Made by a program: the position numbers and the translations under genes. A stretch of 64,000 bases of DNA. Origin: Anagrus nilaparvatae. Its lineage: Eukaryota > Arthropoda > Insecta > Hymenoptera > Mymaridae. Shown one piece after another: positions 9,503 through 19,445 of the stretch (within the stretch, counting starts at the first letter, position 1; each line of letters starts with the position of its first letter). The notes beneath the pieces were generated by a model, which was given only the letters and a program-made list of their open reading frames with translations, was not told the DNA's origin and did not search any database. The stretch is taken from NCBI GenBank assembly GCA_022575985.1, contig JAKSXM010000040.1, positions 13,348,001-13,412,000 on the forward strand, written 5' to 3'.

Positions 9503-11005
9503 ATGAAAATTTCGAATAGTCATCCGTATTTAGGTTTTAAAAATCTAGTTTTCTGTATTACCGCGGATGTCCATATGACGGAAGTATTGACTAAACTAGC
9601 TGAAAGACAATATATTGACATAATAAATTTAAGAAATCAAAATCCACAAGCAGGACAAGTCACAGTAATAGAAAATAGAAATAAAAAATTGATTGCATTA
9701 ACTATTAAGCCGTATTTACATACAAATAATTTGAAGGCAGATATGGATAAGTGTTTGAAAACTTTAAGTAGACTAATAGATAAATTCGAAATAAGAGAAA
9801 TTGAATTTATAAGAGATTTGGATATGATGACACAACTTCAAGTGTATAGATATATTGAATCATTGAATACATTATTGAGCGGGAAACAAATAAAGGCTAC
9901 ATTTTATAACGATAATTTAAAACTTCCCCCGGTGGAGGAAAGATACAAAATAATTAAAGAATTCCATTGTAATACAGTAGGTGCACACTATGGCATGGCG
10001 AAAACTTACTATACAATAGCGAGACAATTTTATTGGAGACATTTAAAACAGGAAGTAGAACAATTTATTAGAAGTTGTCAAATATGTCAAAAAACGAAAA
10101 TTAATAGGAACAAACTTCATATGCCAATGTGTATTACGGATTCACCACCAAGAGCATTTCAGAAAATAAGTTTTGATTTACATGGAAAACTAAAAGAATC
10201 GAAAGGGTATTTTTGGATCCTTACAATTATTGACCTTTTAACCAAATGGTTTATAGCGGTTCCACTTAAAGATGCCACTGCGGTTTCAGTCGCAAGAGCG
10301 TTAGTGGATAATGTGATAACAGAGTACGGTTGTCCCGAAGCTTGGCTTAGTGACCAAGGTAGCCAATTCCAATCGAATCTAATGAAAGCGTTCGCTGAAA
10401 TATTTCATATTGAGAGATTCAGGAGTACCCCATATAGACCACAAACTTCAGGATGTGTGGAAAGAAAACACGCTGATCTTGTCGATTACCTGAAAATATT
10501 CGTAGGTGACAAAGGAAATTGGAGTGATTACCTAAAACTCGCGACATTCGCACACAACACTAGTATCCATCAAACAATTGGTATGACACCATTTGAAGCC
10601 GTAAGAGGATATAAAGCGAGAATGCCATCGAGCTTTGAGCCTAGGGAGAAATTATTAACTTATGGGGATTATTTAGCTGATTTAACAGAAAATCTAGTAG
10701 AGGCACAAACACTAGCAGGACTGAATTCCATACAAAAGAAATATAAAAGTAAATTTTACTATGACAGATCCCGGAATACCGCAAGCTTTTTTGAAGGAGA
10801 AATGGTTTATTATGTGAACCACGAACGAAAAAATAAACATGGTAAGACGTCATTCACGGGGCCTCACGAGCTATTAAAGGTATTTCCGGATAACCAAAAT
10901 GTCCAAATTCAACATGGGAAGCAGAAAAAACAAGTCCACGTCAATGAAATTAAACGGGCATACCAGGTTGTTGGAAAAGATGGCGTAACGATAAATAGCG
11001 CATAA
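9503..11005 (+). CDS. pol of element A, macro-like segment plus integrase
   Basis: This 500-codon frame is in the same phase as the OTU ORF, only one TGA away. Residues about 5-140 resemble the TARG1-like macro fold: a FCITADVHM start where family members have a H-C-x-x-x-D motif, then AGQVTVIE, a lysine after a beta strand, a long helix, and a final strand IKATFY. The glycine-rich ADP-ribose loop and the usual catalytic Asp are not conserved. Integrase follows, with an H2C2 zinc finger (HYGMAK to CQICQ, residues about 150-195) and the DDE core D225, D284 and E320 (D-35-E spacing intact; SDQGSQF, CVERKH). A C-terminal basic domain ends at 11005. Integrase looks intact although the copy is otherwise broken. 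Confidence 0.82.
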   Translation: MKISNSHPYLGFKNLVFCITADVHMTEVLTKLAERQYIDIINLRNQNPQAGQVTVIENRNKKLIALTIKPYLHTNNLKADMDKCLKTLSRLIDKFEIREIEFIRDLDMMTQLQVYRYIESLNTLLSGKQIKATFYNDNLKLPPVEERYKIIKEFHCNTVGAHYGMAKTYYTIARQFYWRHLKQEVEQFIRSCQICQKTKINRNKLHMPMCITDSPPRAFQKISFDLHGKLKESKGYFWILTIIDLLTKWFIAVPLKDATAVSVARALVDNVITEYGCPEAWLSDQGSQFQSNLMKAFAEIFHIERFRSTPYRPQTSGCVERKHADLVDYLKIFVGDKGNWSDYLKLATFAHNTSIHQTIGMTPFEAVRGYKARMPSSFEPREKLLTYGDYLADLTENLVEAQTLAGLNSIQKKYKSKFYYDRSRNTASFFEGEMVYYVNHERKNKHGKTSFTGPHELLKVFPDNQNVQIQHGKQKKQVHVNEIKRAYQVVGKDGVTINSA

Positions 11006-11485
11006 TAAGCGAACAATTGTCATTAAAGTTGGAGGTTCATTGCATGTTGATGGCTGTATTGGATTGCTAAAAATTAAAAAAAATAAATAAAAAATAACTT
11101 TCTAAAAATTATTAAATTAATTCAAAAAGAAGCTAAAACCTTAAAATAAATAATATAATAAAAATTAGGATAAATAATCAAAATAATAAAAATAACTAAT
11201 AAAAACTACACACGTAATTATTAATAAAAATAATATAAATTCAAAAATATAATCTAAACGATAAAAGTTTCGAATGGAATCCTAAAATGATCATAATTAT
11301 TATTAATAATAAATTAAAAACGGGAAACTAATTACGATACAATAAAATAATAATACTTTTAATTAACTTATTTCGAATCATTTGGATAATACATGTAAAA
11401 TTCTGCTAACCAAGTTAATCACATATCACGAATCTCGTGAAAAATTAATTAATTAATTAATTTTTCTTCAATTGACCAGAGAACG
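11006..11485 (+). other. Element A 3' untranslated region with polypurine-tract motif
   Basis: There is no ORF here. The motif TTGACCAGAGAACG ends at 11485. A version with one extra G lies directly before the TG of the LTR at 55466. A perfect inverted repeat, AACGCAT-GGT-ATGCGTT, spans 11482-11498. There is no envelope gene between integrase and this motif, unlike the layout near 53-55 kb. Confidence 0.55.
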
Positions 11486-11559
11486 CATGGTATGCGTTAC
11501 TGGTTTTATTTTAAAGTTATGAGAAGTTTAGTTGCGGGGAATACACATATAAATTTTAA

Positions 11560-12020
11560 GATTCTAAAACCTATTACCAAGAAAATATATTATAATATTA
11601 AACTTATATATATCCAGTTCTATGTGAGATAATCAAAGTATATACTTACAGTATGTTGTATAAATAAAGTTATAATTATAAAAGATAGTAATTATAGAAA
11701 TATTAAGGACTTAATTCTCAATTACCAAAATTATAATATAGTATTAAATATATATTCAACCCTATCTTAAATGGACAATATAGATACTTAATATATACTT
11801 ACAGAATTAAGTTATAATAATAAATTAATAACTAGGAAGACATTAAACGCTTGATCCCCAATCATCAATAAAGGATAATATAATATTAAGCCTATATGTA
11901 ATTTTATTCTTGAATAATCAACATATATACTTACGATATGTGCTATAAATAAAACTAGAAAAAAATAATAACTACGGAATCATTAAAGACTTGATTTCCA
12001 ATTACCAGGGATATCAATAT
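11560..12020. repeat. Three diverged ~145-bp tandem repeats
   Basis: TATATACTTACAG-like sites recur near 11638, 11789 and 11931. A CATTAA-GACTTGAT-type segment followed by CCAATTACCA or CCAATCATCA recurs near 11700, 11843 and 11983. If the element A LTR begins just after 11485, these repeats may lie within it. Confidence 0.5.
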
Positions 12021-12457
12021 AGGTGCGTATTATTTTCAAATGTGGTTTATTAATCAAGACTCCTTATGAGTAGTATAAATTTCACGTGGGATACTAAGAT
12101 AAATTTTTTTTATTAAATATCGAGGTAAGATAAAAATATAAGATAAAAATAGGTATTCTAAATAGAATTAAATAAAAAATGAATCCAAATCATGATTGAT
12201 AACATATTTATAATATAAGAATACTTAATGAAACATATATAAGAGTAAATTATTTTATTAATACAAGTGGTTATTATCGCAAGGTTGCATTTATTTAATA
12301 ACGAAATTATTTTGTCAATACAAGTTATTGTCATACACACAGTTACATACATTTAATAACACCAATACACCTAATAATTCATACAATATTTAGAGTTCAT
12401 TCACCTATAAAATTTATATAAAATCAGTATGTTAAAGTACCACAACGGGTTATTTAT
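12021..12457. other. AT-rich spacer
   Basis: No gene seen. It contains TTTATT motifs near 12450 that could serve as a minus-strand polyadenylation signal for the LRR gene. Confidence 0.5.
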
Positions 12458-13786
12458 TTAATTATCAGTAGAATCATCAGATGTAACAGGCGCAGAAGAT
12501 AGATTTAGTTCCTCGGGAAAATCGCGAACCCAACGATCAGTCCCCCACCTAAAATAATCGGATCGCAGAACATTATAACTTATTGTGTCTTGTAAACCAA
12601 TAGGCGCGGTAGAAGTATATGGGAAACGGGCATAAATACGATAACGTTGATAATTTTTTCGTTCAAAAATAGACGCCATACGAACACTACAATAAATGGT
12701 TATAGTAGGTAAATCATTCCGATTTCGGAATAAATATCGACCACGAGATAAATATATAGATAAATCTCTGATGTTTCCGGGATCTGTAGATATAGCTATA
12801 ATGGTTTCTAACCTAGGTAGTAGTGGGATTACTTGAAGTACACTTAAATCTATAAAACTCTGGTAACTTATATCAAGGTACTTCAAGGAGGTCAAGGGGG
12901 TTAAGTTATCGTCAATTAGACAGACATAAGCAGCCGACAAACATGCTAGTAGAGGTAAAGACCTTAATTTCATTAATCCAGGAACAGTTAATAACACGCA
13001 TCCGCTAATATCTAGTAAATCTATATGTAACAAGTTTTCACAAATAAGAGTGAGTCCGGTGTCCCCAAAATCCGAATAAGGTACACAGAACGATGTAATA
13101 GATAGTAAATTAGGCAATGACGTATGTATAGCCCTGTTAAACCTTAAGGGATGATTAGTGGAGGAATAAAGCTTTAACTCATTTAACCTCCTAGAATGAT
13201 TACTAAACACTTGGCTGGAAATTCTCCCTATGATGCATAGAGACTTAAAATTATATTTCGGTAAAGAAAATTCACTTTCTTCAGGTCCCTCCATGGTAGA
13301 TACAGTAAAGGTATGCACATAAACATCCCTTACTCGCATATGATAGAAGAATTTATGCATCCAACCCTGATAAAATTCTTCAACATAATGAAATTGAACG
13401 GTTTTTAGTGTACGACGGCTTTTTAATAATAAATTAGCATACACCGAACGGAACATTAATCGCCCGAAATCTATACCGATAAAACGATCATGGCGATCTA
13501 AACACTGGTAACAAACCCTAGACCACCCTTGATTATCGTCAGATATATCGAAACACAATTCTAATATCAAAGGCAGGGATAAAATCAATTCAATTATTCG
13601 GTCCCAGCTTAGAGACCGGTTAGATATGGAAACTTCGCTTCGATCTAAATTAATATAATTAAATTCATTCTCGCAGAGTCTTAGGACGGTTATTCTCTGC
13701 CCGTAACGGTCTCCTAAATGTTGAACGAATTCAACTGCAGCTTCTTCATGGCCGATTACGTTAAATTCAGTTAAATTATCAGCCAT
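12458..13786 (-). CDS. Leucine-rich-repeat protein, F-box/LRR-like but no F-box seen
   Basis: This 442-residue single-exon protein has no signal peptide or membrane segment. Irregular LRRs run from about residue 25 to 340. The clearest are LLDISGCVLLTVPGLMKLRSL and a LKYLDISYQSFIDLSVL type, resembling the LRR_CC repeats of F-box/LRR proteins. The N-terminus shows no convincing F-box, and the C-terminus is acidic (SDDSTDN). A close paralogue lies upstream at 14108-15455. The start ATG at 13784-13786 follows an A-rich 30-nt leader and a TTTTTTTTCAG acceptor; an in-frame TAA in the leader fixes this ATG as the start. LRR proteins without an F-box are known from aphid-parasitoid venoms, but placing this one there is inference. 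Confidence 0.75.
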   Translation of the reverse strand: MADNLTEFNVIGHEEAAVEFVQHLGDRYGQRITVLRLCENEFNYINLDRSEVSISNRSLSWDRIIELILSLPLILELCFDISDDNQGWSRVCYQCLDRHDRFIGIDFGRLMFRSVYANLLLKSRRTLKTVQFHYVEEFYQGWMHKFFYHMRVRDVYVHTFTVSTMEGPEESEFSLPKYNFKSLCIIGRISSQVFSNHSRRLNELKLYSSTNHPLRFNRAIHTSLPNLLSITSFCVPYSDFGDTGLTLICENLLHIDLLDISGCVLLTVPGLMKLRSLPLLACLSAAYVCLIDDNLTPLTSLKYLDISYQSFIDLSVLQVIPLLPRLETIIAISTDPGNIRDLSIYLSRGRYLFRNRNDLPTITIYCSVRMASIFERKNYQRYRIYARFPYTSTAPIGLQDTISYNVLRSDYFRWGTDRWVRDFPEELNLSSAPVTSDDSTDN

Positions 13787-14107
13787 TTTTTTTTTCCTTT
13801 TCGCTTAAACTTTAATCTGAAAAAAATAAGAAAAATCAATGTATAATGTAACACAGCTAGAAATTTATGACGGAGGGATACAAACAGGAAAAGGTTTTAA
13901 TAAACTACATAAGCTATAGATTTTATTAAATTAAAAATATTTAATAAATTATACCGAATGGGAAACAACTTATAATATTATTCTTTTCTTATTTTTATGA
14001 TACAAAAATTAAACAATTGATTATACACTGTAATTATAAACTATACATATATACACACAAGTTTACACGAAACTACTTTAATAGAATAAATTCACAATTG
14101 AAAGAAT
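13787..14107. other. Spacer between the LRR genes
   Basis: It contains the A-rich leader (13787-13816) and the TTTTTTTTCAG acceptor (minus strand, ending at 13817) of the downstream LRR gene. No other gene seen. Confidence 0.5.
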
Positions 14108-15455
14108 TTAATCAACTACATTTATGGTTTCTGAGTCTGTGATGGGGATTTCTATAGGTATGTTTGTGGAAAAATCCCGTACCCAGTGATCGGATTGCCG
14201 GGAAAAGAGGGGTAGAAACTGTCTGTTATAAATACAGGCTTCCTGAATAGCTAAAGAAACGCCAGGATTTATAGGGAAACTAGCGTTTACCCGAGGAACT
14301 GTATAACTCCGGAAACAATCAACAATTGCTCGGTCACAATATAACCTTACACGCGCTAAAGAAAAACAATTAGCTAAGTCATACATATGTCCATGAAGAT
14401 AATTAGACAAATCCGAGGACATTTTGTTTATTCCAAGATAACAGATAATATGTACTATTGCTGGAAGGTGCAACATCAAGTATGAAATATCTAGAGCAAC
14501 AAGATCTGTATAACAAACATCTAAATACACGAGATTGCTTAGGTATCTAATATGGTAAAACTTAAGGCTAATATAAGCTGCCGATAGGCAAGTTAAACGA
14601 GTTAGGGAGGATAATTGTTCTAATCCGGAGTCGTTTAATAATACACAACCACTGATGTTTAATTTGGATAAATTTCCAAGATGGTTGCAAATATTGGATA
14701 GACCAATAGTACCAAGGGAAGTGTATGATAAATAGAGATGTTAAACTACGTAAGTTGCATAGACATAGGTTTGATGCTGAATCAAACAAAAGGGGATAAT
14801 CTACTGCAGGATACAACTCTAACTCGACCAAATTATGATTGTGTCCGGCAAGAACGTTACTGGATATTCTACCCCGAATAATCAAGCGAGAAACGGTATA
14901 ATTTTCTAAAGAAAAGGCTTCTTCTCGAGGTCCATTAGGAGTAGAAATAGTAAAAGATTCGATATATAAATTTTGGATGTTCATTTTTCTAAGAAAAACG
15001 AGCAACCAATGCTCATATACAGATTCAATAAAACGAAACTTAAGGGTGACTAAGGTGGTCTTATTATTTAACAAGGTAGTAGTAAACTTTTGCCGAAATA
15101 ACAATTGACCAAAATCTATTGAAACCAATCTTTTTAGGCCAGATAAAAGCTTGTGAAGCACACGACACCAGGAGCCATTTGGAGATGTTACATCTTCAGT
15201 GATGTCAAGCTTAATATACCGGATATTAGTTAGAACACCCACTAATCGGAACAACAGGTTCCATCCGAGAACATTCTTGGATAGAGTAACTTCTCCTGTA
15301 ACTAAATCCAATTTATTAATCCTATCTTCGCGAAGAACCAAACTCGTTAGGCGCGGGCCACAAAAATCTCCTAAATGACCCACCGTTTCATGGCGTTGGT
15401 CATCATTTTCAATAATTAGAAAACCAGCCTCCAGAGATAATGAATTATTAGCCAT
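14108..15455 (-). pseudogene. Second LRR gene, frameshifted near 14752
   Basis: It is a paralogue of 12458-13786. Frame 1 runs from ATG 15453-15455 through the LRRs to the sequence corresponding to SLTSL. Beyond about 14752 the similarity continues in another frame (LSNICNHLGNLSKLNISGC, then SSLTRLTCLSAAY) through the tail at 14108, with WVRDF conserved in both genes. The frame-1 stop is at 14568. A single-base indel explains the break, so this is a young pseudogene or an assembly error; no splice sites fit an intron there. The ATG lies 24 nt after the end of an ATCTTTTAG acceptor-like site, again with an A-rich leader. Confidence 0.7.
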
Positions 15456-15485
15456 ATTTTTTTTATTATGTGTTTCTTTTTCCAA

Positions 15486-16119
15486 TCTAAAAGATATAAA
15501 ATTGGGGTTATGTTAGTAGGATAATTGAGGGAGATGTTTTCTTTTCATTTTTTTTTAATTTTCAGGAAAGGATATTTAACAAAGAGTTGTTGATCAATAT
15601 TAAAGATTAGTTCATAAATAAAGAGTGGCTTATGGTTTTGAGCAGTGTTTAGAAAATGATTATATTATAATTATGCATATACAAATTTTATCCTTTAAAG
15701 TTAGAAAGAATTTTTATAAGATAAGTTATAATACCTAAATATTTAACCTACTAGTTATATAAGAACCAGTCAACATCCATTTTTGCACCAAAAAAAATGA
15801 AAGTAACATTCAACCACCTTATTAAAATTTTTATATTTCTCGCATATATTATTAGTGAAGCAAATCCTTAAACAAGCCTTTTTATTTTTTATTATATATA
15901 CCAAGAGTAAGTGAGTAGTCTATTAGATACAGTAGAGTAGAGTTTAGAATTAGATCCATATTAACCATACAGTAAGATATTTAATCAATAAAATATATAG
16001 TAGTAATAAACAAGTTAGATATAGGATAACATTTTACAAGCACTTTACATAATCGAATAATTAGTAATAGAGAAGAACAAGGAATTTATATTTAAGTAAA
16101 TCCCATAATAGAGCAAGAT
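15486..16119. other. AT-rich spacer
   Basis: No ORF, RNA gene or repeat family recognised. Confidence 0.4.
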
Positions 16120-17335
16120 ATCAAATTAAGAAATATTAAATAAAATAACATCGCTTATGAAAAATTATCAAATTATGAAATATTAGATAAAATAACATCC
16201 CTTATGAAAAATTATCAAATTATGAAATATTAGATAAAATAACATCGCTTATGAAAAATTATCAAATTATGAAATATTAGATAAAATAACATCGCTTATG
16301 AAAAATTATCAAATTAAGAAATATTAGATAAAATAACATCGCTTATGAAAAATTATCAAATTAAGAAATATTAGATAAAATAACATCGCTTATGAAAAAT
16401 TATCAAATTATGAAATATTAGATAAAATAACATCGCTTATGAAAAATTATCAAATTATGAAATATTAGATAAAATAACATCGCTTATGAAAAATTATCAA
16501 ATTAAGAAATATTAGATAAAATAACATCGCTTATGAAAAATTATCAAATTATGAAATATTAGATAAAATAACATCCCTTATGAAAAATTATCAAATTATG
16601 AAATATTAGATAAAATAACATCGCTTATGAAAAATTATCAAATTATGAAATATTAGATAAAATAACATCGCTTATGAAAAATTATCAAATTAAGAAATAT
16701 TAGATAAAATAACATCGCTTATGAAAAATTATCAAATTATGAAATATTAGATAAAATAACATCGCTTATGAAAAATTATCAAATTAAGAAATATTAGATA
16801 AAATAACATCGCTTATGAAAAATTATCAAATTATGAAATATTAGATAAAATAACATCGCTTATGAAAAATTATCAAATTATGAAATATTAGATAAAATAA
16901 CATCGCTTATGAAAAATTATCAAATTATGAAATATTAGATAAAATAACATCGCTTATGAAAAATTATCAAATTAAGAAATATTAGATAAAATAACATCGC
17001 TTATGAAAAATTATCAAATTAAGAAATATTAGATAAAATAACATCGCTTATGAAAAATTATCAAATTATGAAATATTAGATAAAATAACATCGCTTATGA
17101 AAAATTATCAAATTATGAAATATTAGATAAAATAACATCGCTTATGAAAAATTATCAAATTAAGAAATATTAGATAAAATAACATCGCTTATGAAAAATT
17201 ATCAAATTAAGAAATATTAGATAAAATAACATCGCTTATGAAAAATTATCAAATTATGAAATATTAGATAAAATAACATCGCTTATGAAAAATTATCAAA
17301 TAAAACAACATCGCTTATGAAAAATTATTAAATTA
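16120..17335. repeat. 47-bp satellite array, about 25 copies
   Basis: The unit contains CGCTTATGAAAAATTATC, then AAATTA(T/A)GAAATATTAG and ATAAAATAACAT. CGCTTATG (or CCCTTATG) recurs every 47 bases exactly, from 16152 to 17280, with one truncated unit after that. Units differ mainly at one T/A position and an occasional C for G, so the array is highly homogeneous. Confidence 0.97.
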
Positions 17336-17987
17336 TAATTTTCCATTTAATGATAACATTAATGAGAAAATTTCAGAATCATGTCTTTATTTATTTAGAA
17401 TAATTCTGCCTTTAATAGCGCTTTTAGTAGACAGAGAAAACAAAAGTGGCGGAAGATATAAAGTTTCTAAAGTAAAAATAAACTTATTACATATACGTTA
17501 GAAATTTCTTGTATAATATATAATCTTATTACGTATTTAACCAAATATATGACATTTATCAGAATATATAACCTATAGTCAGTAAGAAAAATAATTACAT
17601 GATATAAAATTATTTTACATATAGAGGCATTATACAAGTTACGATTGATTTATCGACATTTTAGCATTTAACGAATAGAATCGAAAAACTACGATTTTTT
17701 TTCCTTCAAAATATAGTTTTAAGGTACAGTAAAATTGAGTAACCTATAAAATATAATAAAAATTATAGATAATAATTCAGGTAAAAAAAAAGTAAAAAAG
17801 AAAAGCTTAAGTTGCTTATTTAACAGCGCATAAAAAAAATATAAAAATAAAGACACTGAAGAGAAGGTATAAGAATCAAAAGCAACTACTGAACATCGCC
17901 TAAAATAGATGAAGAAAAGAAGACACAGATTAACAATATGGTAAACAAAGAAACCAAAATTACAGCGCTACTAAATAAATAAATAAA
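17336..17987. other. AT-rich spacer
   Basis: No gene seen. ACATCGC motifs like those in the neighbouring satellite occur here and up to 24.8 kb. Confidence 0.4.
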
Positions 17988-18267
17988 TAAAATTGCAAGT
18001 TTTTCAATTAAATTTTCAATTAAAAAAATTTTTAAAAAATTTTTCAATTAAATTTTCCACTACTATGTTGAGTATTTAAATGTATACCACATGCAGTAGT
18101 AGTATTATTAACATCTTTGTTCGTAAAGACCAATTCTAAAATTAATTAATTGTTTAAAAATATAACGAACGATAAATTCTTAAAATTATTATTAAAAATG
18201 GCACTAGGTCGAAGAGTTGCCCTCTCAAATTCAAGAAGATGTCAAAATAAAGTCGGTGGATTGGCCC

Positions 18268-18343
18268 GGACGCCGTAGCTTAGTTGGCAAAAGCGATTTC
18301 ACTAGATATGAAAGAATCGTGGGTTCGATTCCCACCGGCTCTG
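18268..18343 (+). tRNA. tRNA-like Pol III gene, unit 1
   Basis: A perfect A box (TAGCTTAGTTGG) and B box (GGTTCGATTCC) are spaced as in tRNA genes, with a T7 run at 18347-18353 as Pol III terminator. It folds as a cloverleaf: acceptor GGA-GCCG / CGGCTCT with one bulged C, D stem GCTT/AAGC, anticodon stem TTTCA/TGAAA with loop CTAGATA (anticodon position AGA), T stem GTGGG/CCCAC. AGA would be Ser, but the variable loop is short, unlike serine tRNAs, and the stem has a bulge. It may be a degenerate tRNA or a tRNA-derived element rather than a working tRNA. Confidence 0.6.
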
Positions 18344-18693
18344 GCATTTTTTTCGATTTGAGAAATATTTATTAATTATTAATATCACTTTTTTTCAATT
18401 TATTTGTGTTTATAACATCATTACACAATTTTTCAGTTGTAAAAAATTATTGAAAAATTGAAAAATTTTTCAATTAAATTTTCCACTACTATGTTGAGTA
18501 TTTAAATGTATACCACATGCAGTAGTAGTATTATTAACATCTTTGTTCGTAAAGACCAATTCTAAAATTAATTAATTGTTTAAAAATATAACGAACGATA
18601 AATTCTTAAAATTATTATTAAAAATGGCACTAGGTCGAAGAGTTGCCCTCTCAAATTCAAGAAGATGTCAAAATAAAGTCGGTGGATTGGCCC

Positions 18694-18769
18694 GGACGCC
18701 GTAGCTTAGTTGGCAAAAGCGATTTCACTAGATATGAAAGAATCGTGGGTTCGATTCCCACCGGCTCTG
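18694..18769 (+). tRNA. tRNA-like Pol III gene, unit 2
   Basis: It looks identical to 18268-18343, displaced by 426 bases, with the same A box, B box and T-run terminator. Confidence 0.6.
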
Positions 18770-19119
18770 GCATTTTTTTCGATTTGAGAAATATTTATTA
18801 ATTATTAATATCACTTTTTTTCAATTTATTTGTGTTTATAACATCATTACACAATTTTTCAGTTGTAAAAAATTATTGAAAAATTGAAAAATTTTTCAAT
18901 TAAATTTTCCACTACTATGTTGAGTATTTAAATGTATACCACATGCAGTAGTAGTATTATTAACATCTTTGTTCGTAAAGACCAATTCTAAAATTAATTA
19001 ATTGTTTAAAAATATAACGAACGATAAATTCTTAAAATTATTATTAAAAATGGCACTAGGTCGAAGAGTTGCCCTCTCAAATTCAAGAAGATGTCAAAAT
19101 AAAGTCGGTGGATTGGCCC

Positions 19120-19195
19120 GGACGCCGTAGCTTAGTTGGCAAAAGCGATTTCACTAGATATGAAAGAATCGTGGGTTCGATTCCCACCGGCTCTG
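19120..19195 (+). tRNA. tRNA-like Pol III gene, unit 3
   Basis: This is the third copy, again displaced by exactly 426 bases and apparently unchanged. Absence of drift among copies implies recent amplification or gene conversion. Confidence 0.6.
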
Positions 19196-19445
19196 GCATT
19201 TTTTTCGATTTGAGAAATATTTATTAATTATTAATATCACTTTTTTTCAATTTATTTGTGTTTATAACATCATTACACAATTTTTCAGTTGTAAAAAATT
19301 ATTGAAAAATTGAAAAATTTTTCAATTAAATTTTCCACTACTATGTTGAGTATTTAAATGTATACCACATGCAGTAGTAGTATTATTAACATCTTTGTTC
19401 GTAAAGACCAATTCTAAAATTAATTAATTGTTTAAAATTGCAAGT

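Larger units (their letters stand above)
1..11485 (+). mobile_element. Ty3/gypsy retroelement A, decayed, 5' end outside window
   Basis: The order is gag, -1 frameshift site, protease, reverse transcriptase, RNase H, a basic low-complexity linker, OTU-like domain, macro-like segment and integrase. The left edge cuts gag. Decay signs are a frame change near 3010-3025, a second near 3858, loss of about 30 residues in the RT fingers, YLDD changed to YLDV, and a nested BEL/Pao insertion at 5339-8374. The right end is placed at a polypurine-type motif (11469-11485) that also stands directly before the LTR at 55466. The 3' LTR itself cannot be delimited because the 5' LTR lies outside the window. 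Confidence 0.9.
18055..19433. repeat. 426-bp tandem repeat, three full units plus a partial unit
   Basis: TTCCACTACTATGTTGAG starts at 18055, 18481, 18907 and 19333, an exact 426-bp period. The three full units look identical by eye; the fourth ends after about 100 bp. The whole array is bounded by the 13-mer TAAAATTGCAAGT at 17988-18000 and 19433-19445, as expected of a target-site duplication or of integration of a circular concatemer. Each unit carries one tRNA-like gene. Confidence 0.95.

Noticed and set aside
18268..19195. Three functional tRNA-Ser(AGA) genes
   Set aside because: Promoter boxes are perfect, but the short variable loop and bulged acceptor stem do not fit a normal serine tRNA, so only tRNA-like is claimed.
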